This document shows positions 1 through 11,752 of a DNA stretch of 64,000 nt, one piece after another (the first letter of the stretch is position 1; each line of letters begins with the position of its first letter). The stretch comes from Armigeres subalbatus. Its lineage: Eukaryota; Arthropoda; Insecta; Diptera; Culicidae. Position numbers and translations under genes: made by a program. Location: positions 5,241,533-5,305,532 of the forward strand of contig NC_085139.1 of the NCBI RefSeq assembly GCF_024139115.2, read 5' to 3'. Below the pieces are notes generated by a model. That model searched no databases, had not been told where the DNA came from, and worked only from the letters and a program-made list of their open reading frames with translations.

Positions 1-1
1 G

Positions 2-424
2 GTAGTCCTCTACAAACACGAGACCTGGACGATGCTCGTGGAGGACCAACGCGCACTTGGAGTTTTCGAAAGGAAAGTGCTGCGTACCATCTATGGTGGG
101 GTGCAGATGGCGGACGGTACGTGGAGGAGGCGAATGAACCACGAGTTGCATGAGCTACTGGGAGAACCATCAATCGTTCACACCGCGAAAATCGGACGAC
201 TGCACGTAGCCAGAATGTCGGATAGTAACCCGGTTAAAAAGGTTCTCGACAACGATCCAACGGGCACAAGAAGGCGAAGTGCGCAGCGGGCAAGGTGGAT
301 CGATCAGGTGGAGGACGACTTGCGGACCCTCCGCAGACTGCGTGGTTGGCGAAGTGCAGCCATGAACCGAGCTGAATGGAGAAGTCTTTTATGTGCAGCA
401 CAGGCCACTCCGGCCTTAGTCTGA
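2..424 (+). pseudogene. C-terminal fragment of a LINE reverse transcriptase
   Basis: Open frame of about 140 codons that begins outside the window. It resembles the C-terminal end of the LINE ORF at 18998-19597 almost residue for residue: both share blocks such as LGVFERKVLRTI, WRRRMNHEL, GEPSI, MSDSNP and RARW(I/V)DQV. This is the region downstream of the polymerase domain in RTE-like LINEs. The frame ends in TGA and is followed at once by a (TAAA)n tail, so this is a genuine 3' end. The body of the element lies left of the window. Family assignment comes from similarity between the two copies; the clade name is less certain. Confidence 0.8.
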
Positions 425-454
425 TGATAAATAAATAAATAAATAAATAAATAA
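424..454 (+). repeat. (ATAA)n tail of the LINE
   Basis: About seven tandem ATAA units directly after the stop codon of the LINE fragment. This is the simple-sequence 3' tail produced by target-primed reverse transcription. Jockey-type ORF1 sequence in the opposite orientation follows immediately. Confidence 0.85.
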
Positions 455-1359
455 CATTGGCAGATGCACTTGTCGTTGCTGCAGTACCAGTGGTTGTCGT
501 TCGCATTCGACAGGGTAGCTCGGGGAAGTTTTCACTGGTGAATGCTGGAGGTTTACTCCGGGGCTGGTTCTTAGAGCTGGCTTTTCTTTCAAATTTCGAT
601 GAACTCCTTTCGTTTCGGACAATCCTTGGCGGTAGCTGATTTTCGTTACAATTTGCAAACTTCGGATCCGTTTTGATCATATCCTGATTTTTCTTCCATG
701 CGCTCCAGAAACATTTGTCAGTTTTATGATTGCCAGCACAGCACAGCACAGCGAGGCGTAAGGTGGCAATTTCTGGTGCCGTGTCCAAAATGACAGCAGT
801 TCATGCATTGAGTGATTTCGCGGTGAACGGGTTTATACCGTTGCCATTCCACCACGGTGGCGTCGATTGCTTTCACTGACTGCAAATCCTTCAGTGTGGT
901 GGATCCTCGCTTTAGGTGCACCAGATAAAGCTGGTCACGATATTTCCGCGATTTATCTTTCCTTGCGATCTTAAAGACTCCACTGGGTAGCAGTCCGCAT
1001 TCCTTTAGTTGTTTCTCCAGCTCATCGATTGGCATATTGTCAAGGCCACGTAGCACTACCTTGAATGGCTTGTCACTAGGGATATCATGAGTAAAATACT
1101 CATATTTCTCCTTGTCCATGACATCAAGCACCCTTTGGAACTGGGCTTTCGATTCCGTCATAATTTTCACTCCGTCGGAGCATAGCTTCATCGTGCATTT
1201 TAGGGTACCTTTCGCAATTCGTTCGCGAAACATTGTTCGCAAAGTCACAGAGTCGCCCTTGATGAAAATCGGTGGACATTTCTCTTTCCGATCCGGCTGC
1301 TTTTCATGCTGCTTCTTCTGTTTTTTGGCTAGTGGATTACCAGCATCATCGTCGTCTAG

Positions 1360-2544
1360 TCACGCTTAGTTAGGATAATCTAAAAGTCGGTAAAAAATAC
1401 CGATAATCGAACAAAAGTGCACATACCTAAAATGTAGGTAATCATCGATTACCTAAAGTTAGGTAGTTGTGGTTATCAAGAATTATCGTTAAAAATTACC
1501 GATTTCGGTCGTTTATTTTTACCTAAAAATAGGTTTTGGATGTTTGTTTTGGTCACGCAAAAACGTTGAAAATTACCGATTATTAGGTTATTTTTTAGTG
1601 TTTTGTTTAAAGAAAAACAAAATTCTTCAATTGATTCATTTATTTTTTATTGAGTAAATTTAGAAACCGGCTAAATTTTCAGCCGGATTATGATCCCTGT
1701 TGTATATGGCATTGCAAATACTGGGTCCTTAGCCTCTTAACCGTGGTGCTGGTAGGGATACGAGCACCCTTTTGGAAGCCCAGGTAACTAACCCCGGTGG
1801 GAACTTTTGTCGCATGCTAACAGGGAGGGAGGGTGTGGTAGTTAGCTCCTCTCCGGAGGTGTTAACCTGATCGAGCATCTTGGAAGCCTTGGGAAGATCA
1901 GGTAACTAATCCCAGTGGAAACTATGGTCGTATGCTATCAGGGAGGGTGGTTTGCTCCGCTCCGGAGGTGTTAACCTGATCGAGCGTCTGTTCCTCGTGG
2001 TAGGACCGTCTGTTCCCCACGCTAAGGACGGCTGATCATCGTCCGCATGCCAGCGAGCAAACCCGTGACCAACATTCCCAACCAACAACAGGCGACAGGT
2101 GAAGGTGACAGGCGTTCGAGCCCTGATCCATTCTGGAAGCTTTTCGGAAATGTGACCAAGAAACCATTTTCCTTAATTCTGAAAATAAATATGTAGAAGT
2201 TAATATATTATTCCCGGAAGTTGTCCCTCATCAATCAATCACTTACCATCTGTTTTCAATCGTTGATTATCTCGATGTTGCCCGAAGAATTCAGCGGCAG
2301 GAACGAGTAGGTTTTGATAGGCTGCACAGCAAAGAGCCGGAAAAAACACTTGTATTTACAAAGTCAAGAAAAATCTAATTTTAGGTAAAAAATAACGTCA
2401 TCGTCTAAAAACGTCAAATACTTAAAAGTAGGTAAAAAGAAACGAGAATTATCGCTAATTTTTACCGATATTTCCAGTAAACATCCTTTACCTAATTTTA
2501 GGTAAAATAAAAACCTAATTTTAGGTAATCTTATCTAAGCGTGA
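1360..2544. mobile_element. TIR element inserted in the Jockey-type ORF1
   Basis: 1185-bp element with inverted ends: TCACGCTTAG at 1360-1369 and CTAAGCGTGA at 2535-2544. Similarity continues inwards through A/T-rich sequence full of AGGTAA/TTACCT palindromes. No transposase frame is visible. It separates two parts of one gag ORF, which independently supports the boundaries. A clear target duplication is not visible. The CACGCT start resembles the CACGCTAAC end of the CACTA-like element at 35889-41791, which hints at but does not prove a relationship. Its centre holds a LINE 5' UTR fragment. Confidence 0.7.
1722..2150 (+). mobile_element. LINE 5' UTR fragment with a 118-bp tandem duplication
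   Basis: This stretch matches, in the opposite orientation, the sequence upstream of the LINE ORF at 21000-21115: shared blocks include GGTCCTTAGCCTCTTA, GGGATACGAGCA, CCCCGGTGGGAAC and CGTATGCT..CAGGGA. Two imperfect copies of a unit (AGGTAACTAA...TCCGGAGGTGTTAACCTGATCGAGC) start at 1782 and 1900. No LINE coding sequence follows. It is a 5'-end-only fragment, unusual because LINE debris normally keeps the 3' end. Confidence 0.7.
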
Positions 2545-2643
2545 GAAAAAAATATTGTTCGCAAGCACCTTCTTCTTGGCGCCTTTGCTCGTAGCCGTAT
2601 CGGCCACCGCGTCACCCATCACCAAGTAAATCCACAATATCTA

Positions 2644-3883
2644 CACTGAAAGAAACGGCATAGTAACGCCTACCATACTGAGGGTAAAATTAAATACATT
2701 TTACCACTTGATTTCGGTAGAACGTATAACCTATTTGATACTACTATGTTTGTAGTCAACTCTACTATGCTTTTCTGAGCGAGGTACTCTAGCATGGTTG
2801 ACAATATTTTGTTGTTAAATTTACTATGCATGCAATGACATGAACATGGTAAATTGAACTATTACGAAGGTTTCCCATAGTATAGGTATGGTATGGTGGT
2901 AATTTCGGAATTCTTATCAACAACAACAATTTAATTTTCATTTTAAATAAGATATTTTATTATTGTCTTGATTATTATACATTGAAATACATATCAAATA
3001 GATGCCGAGATGGAATAAGGCGCGCAGATTCGAAAGCAGAATTATACATATTGATATTAAAATCAATCAGTATCAATCTATCCGTATAGACTCAAAGTGA
3101 GATCCTCGGGAGGCAGGAACTTCCGCGTGTGTTGTGACTGCCTAGTCCGGTTTAATGTCGTTCCAGCTGGTGGAAACTATCCATAATTTTCAACTGCAGG
3201 AATGATATTCAACTGGATTAGGCAATCATGACATACGCGAGGGTATTTCTTTTTGGGCCTACGGCAGGTCTACGGATTGATTCCAACCGCCAGACGACAG
3301 GCAAAGCAATATAGCGATCGTTGTCACTGAAATCTTGACGCGCCATCATTAGAAGCAGCATAATGTACACACCGGCAAAAAAATAGATACGCTCCCGGGA
3401 AGAAGTTTTTTGTTCCGTATTTCTCCTGCACTTCCGCCTTTCTTTTTTCTTTTTTGTTACGCACTGTAAATCTGCAAGTATTTCAAAAATACATACGAGA
3501 TTAGATTTGTATATTATTCACTTTTGTGAATTACTTACTGCAATTTAGATAAAATATCCAAATAAAAGTGACACAGTTCGCACAGCAAATTATGGCAAAT
3601 AAACGTCGGAACGGATGAAATAATCACAGATGAAATTTTACAATGTTGCATTAACTATAACCATGAATGGTCATGGTTTATGGTTGATTCAAAGTGCTAT
3701 TTACAAAATGTATAGTTGTGATTACTACATGGCTCATGGTAATCGGTTCGATGCCATTCCATAGTAATGTCAACTAAATCATGGTCATCTTCACATTACA
3801 TAGACGTTATCTCTACTGCGTTATTGCATGGTTAAGCAGAACAGGTTCGCGTTGTTGAATTTACTACTAAATTTTTGTCAGTG
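2644..3883. mobile_element. CACTG-type TIR element flanked by TA
   Basis: 1240-bp element starting CACTGAAAG and ending with the complement ...GTCAGTG, flanked by TA on each side (2642-2643, 3884-3885). The interior is AT-rich with many ATGGTAA/TTACCAT motifs and has no long coding frame. It matches the format of other TA-flanked CACTG elements in this window (30399 onward, 62887-63834). Confidence 0.65.
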
Positions 3884-3904
3884 TAGTAACTAAAATATCT
3901 TTTG

Positions 3905-4248
3905 TATATCTCGGGTACTTATTCAAAAGGACGTATGTGATTTTGTAAACAAAGATTCGAACGTTGATTTGTCAAAGCTGATAGCTTCCCCATGCAAACC
4001 ATTAAGACCCCCCCACATAGGATACGTTTGCGTTGCGTTTGACACATTTCCCATGGGAAAACTGTCAAACGCAACGCAAACGTATGCTATGTGCGGGGCT
4101 CTTTACCATATAGACATAAAGGCGGAGGCTTCGGCTACCAGTTGTTAGTGTTGGTTTGCATGGGAGTGCCAACAGATTGGACAAATCGACGTTTGAAGTT
4201 TTGTTTACAAAAACACATACGTCCTTTTGAATAAGTACCCGAGATATA
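3905..4248. mobile_element. Short MITE with long hairpin and inner palindrome
   Basis: 344-bp element with nearly perfect inverted ends of about 48 bp (TATATCTCGGGTACTTATTC ... and its complement ending at 4248). Inside, 4013-4099 forms a second long palindrome built around a GTTTGCGTTGCGTTTGACA arm. The whole unit could fold into a double hairpin. It ends about 390 bp upstream of the Rpn9 start codon. No coding capacity. Confidence 0.75.
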
Positions 4249-4635
4249 TACGTATGGACTAGAAATACTAGAAATACTAGGTTATAGGGTTGCTAGTATG
4301 GACCAATAAATGCCAAAATTCGGCGGAAAATTTTCCCGAGGTGTATAGCGTTTTTCTTTTAGTGTATAGATTTTTCATTCTTTTGGGAAAAGCGCCATCT
4401 GTCGGCAAGCACTCAACTTTCCAAGTTTTCTCACTTTTGTCGCTCTGACATCAGTGAGATGGTGAGACACGCACATTTTTGTTGCAAACTCATCTCTCAT
4501 CGTCGACTGTCAAACACTCAAATCACAAACAGCACCATCATCATCGCAGCGAATCGCACGCCAAATTTGTCGATCGGAACATTGTTTTCTGTGAAATATC
4601 GTGAATTTTAGTGCAAACATCTTTATATCGCAACA

Positions 4636-6563
4636 ATGATGGGCCTTCCGAACGTTGCCGGCTATTTAGCCGAACAGAAGAAAACCAGCGACAAGGAACT
4701 GGCCGCCGAGTGGACGCAAATCGAGGAGTTGTATAATGAGAAGTAAGTCGATCCGGAGTTTGTGAAATTTTAGAGATTTTTACTAAACTTGATTAATTTT
4801 AGACTGTGGAACGAACTGACCATCAAATTGAACACATTCGTCAAAAATCCAGCTTTGCAAAACGAGGATGCCCTGCTGACGCTGTACCACAACTTCATTT
4901 GCGTTTTCGAAACAAAGTAAGTTCTTTCATTGTGTAGTTTTCGGGAATTTCCTTATTTTGACGCTATAACTTTTCTTAAGAATCAACCCGTACGGTTTGG
5001 TGGAGATCCTCACGGTGGTGGTGTCGCACATCGCGGACAAAAAAGAAGCAATAACATTCTTGGAAAAGCTCAAAGACAAAGTGAAGGTCTGCGATGAGGC
5101 GCTCTGGATGTGCAAGGTGCTGCAGGGACAGATCTATCTGGAAGCGCTGAACGAGCTGGACGAGACGAAAAAGATTATCCTGGATCTGAAGGACATTCTG
5201 GAGGAAGCTGGCAATGTGACGCCGGTGCATGGAAAGTATTATATGCTGGCCGCAAACTACTACCGGTAAGTGGAACGATTGCCGATAAAGAAGAATGAGA
5301 TTTATTTTTATTCTTCGGAGCTGTACAAATGTTTGCGCTTAAAAGTTAATCCAATGGGAAAAACAGTGGTGTCAGTTTTTCTTCATTTCATTTTTTTAAA
5401 CGAATTTAATGCAACTTTTAGATTGGTGGGTCAACACAGTGACTATTATCGTTGTGGATTGCAATTTTTGGGATGCTCCATGGACACTTACCCCAAGGAT
5501 CAATGGCCTCAGCAGGCATTCTTCTTAGGATTGGCCGCGTTGCTCGGCGAAGGCATTTACAACATTGGGGAGCTGGTGAGTATTATCTTTGTCATTATCA
5601 AAAATTAGGGATAGCAAAAAAATTGTAACGATGTAAAAGTTTGAATTTTTAAATAATTCAAAAGATGTTTTGAATGGCTTACACTTTATGTGATACTCTT
5701 TTTTTTTCTCTGTTGAAATTCAAATCTAAAATGTGTTGAGTTGACAACTTTTAAATATATCTGAACTGTTTATTGAATGACAAACATACATTTGAATTTC
5801 CATGTAATTCAAATATACCACGTAAAAATGTCTTATGATTATTTCTGTTATTGTTTGGACCTATTTTACCACTGGTAAAGAGTGTGCTTTGTCATTCCTT
5901 TCAGATTAACATTAGTTTATGTAGGACTTACGTCTTTGTTAATTATACTAGATGTTATTTAATCCATTTTTGTTTTAGCTGGCCCACCCCATCCTGGAAT
6001 CACTTAAGGGAACTGAAAACGAATGGTTGGTGGAATTGCTTCAGGCATTCAACTCAGGCGATATCAACAAGTGAGTCAAAAGTGTTTGTTAAAGTTTACT
6101 TGATGAAACTTCCGTTTATAAGAAACTAAATAAATTGGGCAGTCATACTAATTTTATTCCCATTTCCAGGTTCGAGCAGATGAAACCCAAGTGGAGTACC
6201 ATCGCCGACCTTGCCGCCCAGGAGGTGAAACTCCGCCAGAAGATCTCGCTGCTGTGCTTGATGGAGATGACATTCAAGCGGCCGGCCAACAAGCGGACCA
6301 TCACCTTCGAGGAAATCGCCAAGGAGGCCAAACTGCCCATCAAGGAGGTCGAAATCCTCATCATGAAGGCCCTGGCCCAGGGTTTGGTGAAGGGAGCGAT
6401 CGACGAAGTTGCCGGGGTGGTGAACATGACGTGGGTGCAGCCGCGGGTGCTCGATCGAAAGCAGGTCGCAGCAATGGCCACCACTCTCGACACCTGGATG
6501 GCGTCCATCACTTCGATGGAGCAGCTGATCGAGAGCCGGGCTAGTGAAATCCTCACGAACTGA
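4636..6563 (+). CDS. Rpn9: 26S proteasome non-ATPase regulatory subunit 13 (Rpn9)
   Basis: Six coding exons: 4636-4742, 4803-4916, 4981-5265, 5422-5575, 5979-6070 and 6170-6563. All have GT/AG borders and phases that join, giving 381 aa, close to the roughly 376 aa of human PSMD13. Rpn9 is a scaffold subunit of the proteasome 19S lid. The N-terminal two thirds is helical-repeat sequence. Exon 6 (residues about 252-381) holds the PCI/winged-helix part, with the conserved LLCLMEMTF, TFEEIAK and VNMTWVQPRVLD blocks. Two consecutive ATGs open the frame, and either could start it. No stop, frameshift or truncation is present, so this is a live gene. A MITE lies upstream and a LINE fragment just downstream. 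A decayed copy of its last exon lies at about 25980-26260. Confidence 0.97.
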
Positions 6564-6593
6564 ATAGAGAGAGTTTCTTTCTGATCCTTATAA

Positions 6594-6599
6594 AATAAA
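6594..6599 (+). promoter_or_regulatory. Polyadenylation signal of Rpn9
   Basis: AATAAA 31 bp after the Rpn9 stop codon. A second AATAAA follows about 30 bp further on. The 3' UTR is therefore short, and its sequence to about 6700 recurs in decayed form at 26180-26260. Confidence 0.7.
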
Positions 6600-6744
6600 A
6601 TTGAAAATAGTTTTTTACTGTTTCGAAATAAAAAAAAACTTATATTAGAATTGGAAAAAGCCGTCTTTGTATAACACATTACTAATAGCCATATTGATGT
6701 AGGGGAAATGTGGGTAAGCCCGTCAGTAGGGGCAATATGAGCGA

Positions 6745-7310
6745 CCCTCAATTTGAGCTTATTGACATTTTCATCATGTAAAAGTTATATGATCTTAAAG
6801 AGAATGCTCCACATATCGATAATCGGATTCACAACCATCACAGACAAATGATTCAACAGGTTGAATATTTGCCATGTGATAGTTAAGTTGGCAGTGACTT
6901 GTCAAGGCCTTGACTAAGACACTGCAATTCTGTTTAGACAGATGAGGTAAATAGTTTGCTACTACCGGAGATGGCCCTACAATATACAATTATGTTTGTC
7001 GACATAAATCCAAAGTTGTCCAATACCGTTTGTGCTGAGTGGAAGCCCAAGAGCTAATCAAATGATTCACCCAACACTTAGATATTGGAATAGCTGGCTC
7101 AAGTCCAATAAAGTCTTGTGGTGCTTCAGTGCGGGCTAACTCATCAGCCAATTCGTTTCCAGCTATGGAAGAATGGTCTGGTACCCATAAAAGGTGTAAA
7201 GTATTCACTGAATTCAGTTCCTTAATTTGAGTTCGACATGCGATTACTAACATCGACCTTAAGTTGGCCGAAGCGAGAGCTTTGATAGCTGCTTGGCTAT
7301 CTGAACAGAA
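6745..7310 (-). pseudogene. LOA-type LINE fragment: RNase H domain and C-terminus
   Basis: On the minus strand, the frame 7253-6990 and its continuation to about 6800 carry an RNase H domain. DSQAAIKAL (second catalytic Asp) reads just upstream of 7253, and the later block reads WVPDHSSIAGNELADELAR (His and Asp of the active site). The tail has a Cys-containing segment (VCDGCESDY). An RNase H followed by a Cys/His tail is typical of LOA-clade elements such as mosquito Lian. The reverse transcriptase and endonuclease are missing, and an in-frame stop separates the two blocks near 6990. A similar RNase H start is found at 24400-24720. Confidence 0.65.
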
Positions 7311-7968
7311 CTATACTGCCGCTATTCGCATAACAGTCCCATGTCGATTTTTGGCGAAAAGCTGTTTTTTGCAGGAAACGGCTTAATTTCGTCTAAAGTT
7401 TAAGAAAAACTGGTAAAATAAAAGACTTAATTCCTGACATACCTCACTTAAGTTGTCCCATCCTTACATATATTCGCATAACAGTCACAATCAATTCATC
7501 CAGGCGATTATAAGAAAAAAAACTAAAATAGTATTTTTTTTAATTGTGTCATTATATATCATTTGATAACAACCTGAAGTGTTGATGGATTTATTTTAAG
7601 GCTGGAATTTCGAGTTTCAAATAACAAAAAATACATTCATTTTTAAACGTAGTTGTATTTCATAGAATTGTCAGAAGCTCGAAGAATTTCTGTAAATTAT
7701 TGTTCAGCTGATGTCTGCAATCTTTCGAGCATATTTGTCCAAAACGCCTTCTGATGCTCTTTGATAACTGGTAAAATCACCTTCAGGAGCGCTTGTTTCT
7801 TGTCTGTCTATTCAGAATCCTTTCGACGTCAAAATTTTCAGCGGTCACTGTTTTTAATTGCTTCTTTGAAAGAAGGCAGCAAGATAAACATTCGTCATTA
7901 TCATCCAATCCGCTGTTGTATATCATCTGGTAGCTGCCCTTCTTCAGAACGATTTTCATAATTTCAAT
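7311..7968. other. AT-rich intergenic stretch, nothing identified
   Basis: No coding frame with recognisable motifs. A short direct repeat (TATTCGCATAACAGTC) occurs near 7323 and 7470 and may mark the edges of a decayed insertion. No target duplication is visible. Confidence 0.5.
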
Positions 7969-7970
7969 AT

Positions 7971-8477
7971 AGGGGAGAACGGTCCAAGATGCACCCCTGG
8001 GGCAAAATGGCCTCACTCATAAAATCACTCGTGTAATCTGTTGTAGTACATTCATGATCGAATATTACCATTACAATTCATAATTAGCTATCCATCATTG
8101 AGCTCCATTGGAAAAATTTAGCAAATTCCCTTCATATTCACTCAAATTTAACGATTTGCTATTCTTCCACCACATCCGTAAGATTGTAGTTCAATCCATT
8201 AAGAAAAAACAAACAACCATGCGTTCATCATCATTTTACATGCAACTGAGTCATTTTAGACCACCATTCGGGCGTTTGCCCCAGCCCTATTTTTAAAACA
8301 TTTTTTAAATGCGTTAGAAAGTCATGAAAACCTTATTGTTTTGAATAGGAGATCATTGCGAAATGTAGATGGGTTTGTAAATTTTGCACCTATACGTTGA
8401 AATGGTTGGGTATTTTTGTTTATATGGGCGAAAACATCGAAAAAGCTTAAGGGGTGCATTTTGGACCGTTCTCCCCT
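7971..8477. mobile_element. MITE with AGGGGAGAACGGTCC ends
   Basis: 507-bp element with inverted ends of about 27 bp: AGGGGAGAACGGTCCAAGAT at the left and the near-perfect complement ATTTTGGACCGTTCTCCCCT at 8458-8477. AT flanks both sides (7969-7970, 8478-8479). The interior is AT-rich and non-coding. Confidence 0.8.
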
Positions 8478-9101
8478 ATGGGCGAGTATTACAGTGGCTC
8501 AATGAATACTGAGAAACTGACAATTTCATATAAAAAAACCCAGATTAATCCACCTAGCGGTGATGGTGCCTTTCTCGTTCGTTCAAAAGGTTTGGAAAAA
8601 TCTCAAATAACACCAATATGTGGATTGGTTTTATTTTTCATATTTGTTTATATGCATAAAAAAAAATCTCGCCAAACGCAATTTGTTGCAAACAAATCGG
8701 ATGAGCATAAGCGCAAAAAATGGCATTTTATTTTGTAGTTTTGAAATTAGTATTTTCGCCATAACTTTTGACTTAATTGTACGATCCGGCCAAGTTTCTA
8801 TAGGAAACAATGGGACAAGATTCTGCGTCGAATGCAATCTATTGTAGTAGCACACATGTCCCACATAGATTACTGCAACGGATATGCGACTAGATTTGGT
8901 CACTATCAAGTTGCTGCAACCATTTTAGTCTGACTTGTGCTGCTCGGGATGTATCACAGTAACTTATATATGACCGGATTCAGTCACAATATGGTTACTG
9001 CAACCAGATTTGTTGAACTTGTGTTCCTTGGGGATGAAGTCTAAGTGCTAAAAAAGTGAGCAAAACTTTTTTGAACTCTTTTTCACAATAAATAGTAATT
9101 T

Positions 9102-9900
9102 TACCATAACATCTAAGCCCATAGTCCGATCTGGCCAATTTTCAATAAGAAAATATAAACATTCTGCGTCGAATGCAATTTAATGCGAGCAAATCGGTTG
9201 AGGAAAAGTGCCTGAAATATGAGTGACATTTTTTACGCGATTTTTTTGTATGAATTTGTATTTTGGCCATAACTTTCGATCCCATAGTTCGATCTGGCCA
9301 ACTTCAAATAGGAAACAATGGGACAGGATTCTGCGTCGAATGCAACTTGTTGCGAGCAAATCGGTTGAGGATAAGTGCCCGAAAAATGAGTGACATTTTT
9401 GAAGCGATTTTTTGAATGAATTTGTATTTTGGCCATAACTTCGGATCCCATAGTCCGATCTGGCCAATTTCAAATAGGAAACAATGGGACAGGATTTTGC
9501 GTCGAATACAACTTGTTGCGAGCATATCGGTTGAGGATAAGTGCCCGAAAAATGAGTGACATTTTTTATGCGATTTTTTCGTATGAATTTGTATTTTGGC
9601 CATAACTTCGGATCCCATAGTCCGATCTGGCCAATTTCAAATAGGAAACAATGGGACAGGATTCTGCGTCGAATGCAACTTGTTGCGAGCAAATCGGTTG
9701 AGGATAAGTGTTCGAAAAATGAGTGACATTTTTTAAGCGATATTATCGTATGAATTTGTATTTTGGCCATAACTTCGAATCCCATAGTCCGATCTGGCCA
9801 ATTTCAAATAGGAAACAATGGGACAGGGTTGTGCGTCAAATGCAACTTGTTGCGAGCAAATCGGTTGAGGATAAGTGCCCGAAAAATGAGTGACATTTTT
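9102..9900 (+). repeat. Tandem array, about five 167-bp units
   Basis: Anchors (GGCCATAACTT) at 9265, 9431, 9598 and 9765 give a period of 166-167 bp. A more diverged unit starts near 9102 and a still older one near 8758. The last unit is cut by the CA tract. Because 167 is not a multiple of three, the frames that run through the array are an artefact of the repeat. Confidence 0.9.
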
Positions 9901-9911
9901 TGAGTAGTTTT

Positions 9912-10395
<484 letters not shown>

Positions 10396-10416
10396 CCCAA
10401 AGGTGGGAATAAAATT

Positions 10417-11752
10417 TTGGGGCTTATGCGCAATAACGATACGCCAATAGTCGATAAGCAGCAGCACAATGCAGTGGAGATAGGGTCGAGTGGCATCCTG
10501 CCGAGCTTGACCGTCGTCATGGTGCAACTCGATGACATTATCAACTTCACCAATGAACGGGGCAATATGTCGAGGGAGCTGAAGCTGAAATTGCTTAAGC
10601 TTCGCAATTTGGTTCTTGCTGCCAAGCAAGAACAGGAAGTGCTTGCGGCCAGGCTGGAAGGCTGTGGTAAAGCGGAGAAGAGCAGACAGACTGCTCCCTT
10701 CTCCTTACTATCACAACCATGGCACAGGAGGCATTAGATTTTGCGCTCAGCGACAGAGCGGTAGAGAGGAGAACAGATAAGCGAGCCAGGGACTCGCCTG
10801 GCATTAAGCGCTTTAAACAGAACGCAAAAAGGCGTCGGGAGAGCGCAAATCAGAAGAGCGGGCCCACGGAAGTTGCAAACGTGGGAGAACGGCGTAAGAA
10901 GAAAGCGAGGACGAAACGAGCCAGTCGGCCACCGGAGGAGGGAAGCCAACCCGACCAAGACAACCTGCGGTCGGACGGTCCCTGGCAAACGGTAGTAAAT
11001 AAACCGAAGGTGAAAGCGGCAATCACGCGCCCGGCGAGAGCCAGACAGAAGGGTGAAGCACTTCTCATTAAAACAGAGAAAGAGCGCTACGCCGACGTGC
11101 TCAAGGCGATGCGCAGCGCCGAGAAACTGGCGGACCTTGGTAAAGAGGTTCGTAGCATAAGGCGGACGAGAGCGGGCGAGATGATCCTTGTCTTAAGGAA
11201 GGGCTAACAGGCGAACGGTACCTCATATGGAGCGCTAGCCCAGGCCCTAGGCGAGAGTGTAGATGTGAGGGCTCGACATGACGAAGTGACTCTCAATGCA
11301 AGCAGCTGGACGTGGTCACGACATCTGAAGAGATCGCCTCGGCCATCAAGGACCAAGGTGGAGTGGTGGTAGCAAATGCGTCCATCCGTCTGCGAAGAGG
11401 ACCGCAGGGGACGCAGATTGCCACGGTGAAGTTACCGGCCATCGACGCTAACAAGGTGATCAAAGTTGGTAAGCTGAAAGTTGGCTGGTCAGTATGTCCA
11501 GTCAGCCTCTACCAACCACCGGTAGTCGACAAGTGCTTCCGCTGCCTCGAACCGGGACACAAATCGTGGGCGTGCAAAGGGCCGGATAGGAGTAACCTAT
11601 GTAGGCGATGCGGCGAAGAGGGCCATAAGGCGCACACGTGCGAGAAAGCACCATCATGTACGCTATGCGCGAGCAGGAAGCAGGAACATAACCACGCTAT
11701 GGGTAGACCTGCGTGCCCGTTGAGTGGTTATACGAGGAAGCCGTGCAAGTAA
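10417..11752 (+). pseudogene. R1-type LINE ORF1 (gag-like, three CCHC knuckles)
   Basis: Three consecutive frames make up one ORF1: 10417-10737, 10719-11207 and 11312-11752. A helical N-terminal part (LKLKLLKLRNLVLAAK) is followed by a very basic linker. The C-terminal nucleic-acid-binding region carries three zinc knuckles (CFRCLEPGHKSWAC, CRRCGEEGHKAHTC, CTLCAS...). This is the standard ORF1 layout of R1/I-type LINEs. Frameshifts near 10720 and 11205-11310 break the protein. ORF2 overlaps its last 40 bp, as is usual for this clade. It is probably the RNA-packaging protein of the element; this copy is inactive. Confidence 0.75.

Larger units (their letters stand above)
455..2619 (-). pseudogene. 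Jockey-type ORF1 (gag-like) protein, split by a TIR element
   Basis: Minus-strand gag-like ORF in two blocks. The N-terminus is at 2619-2545, starting with an ATG complement at 2617-2619 followed by MGDAVADTATSKG. The rest runs from 1359 to 455. It contains a region with FTHDIPSDKPFKVVLRGL, which resembles the PRE_C2HC-type region found before zinc knuckles in Jockey gag proteins. A CCHC knuckle follows (CMNCCHFGHGTRNC, near 800), and the second knuckle is frameshifted near 740-785. A paralogous ORF1 at 44.8-46.2 kb shares the same blocks. The two halves are separated by the inserted element 1360-2544, and the C-terminal end is cut by the LINE tail at 454. It is non-functional: frameshift, insertion and truncation. 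Confidence 0.8.

Noticed and set aside
1906..2088. 60-codon minus-strand frame
   Set aside because: Lies in the LINE 5' UTR repeat; no similarity.
6143..6751. 202-codon minus-strand frame opposite the Rpn9 last exon
   Set aside because: Antisense shadow of a strongly conserved exon; no motif of its own.
9180..9785. 201-codon minus-strand frame with repeated CHSFFGHLSSTDLLATSC peptides
   Set aside because: It follows the 167-bp tandem repeat; the frame shifts with each unit and there is no independent coding evidence.
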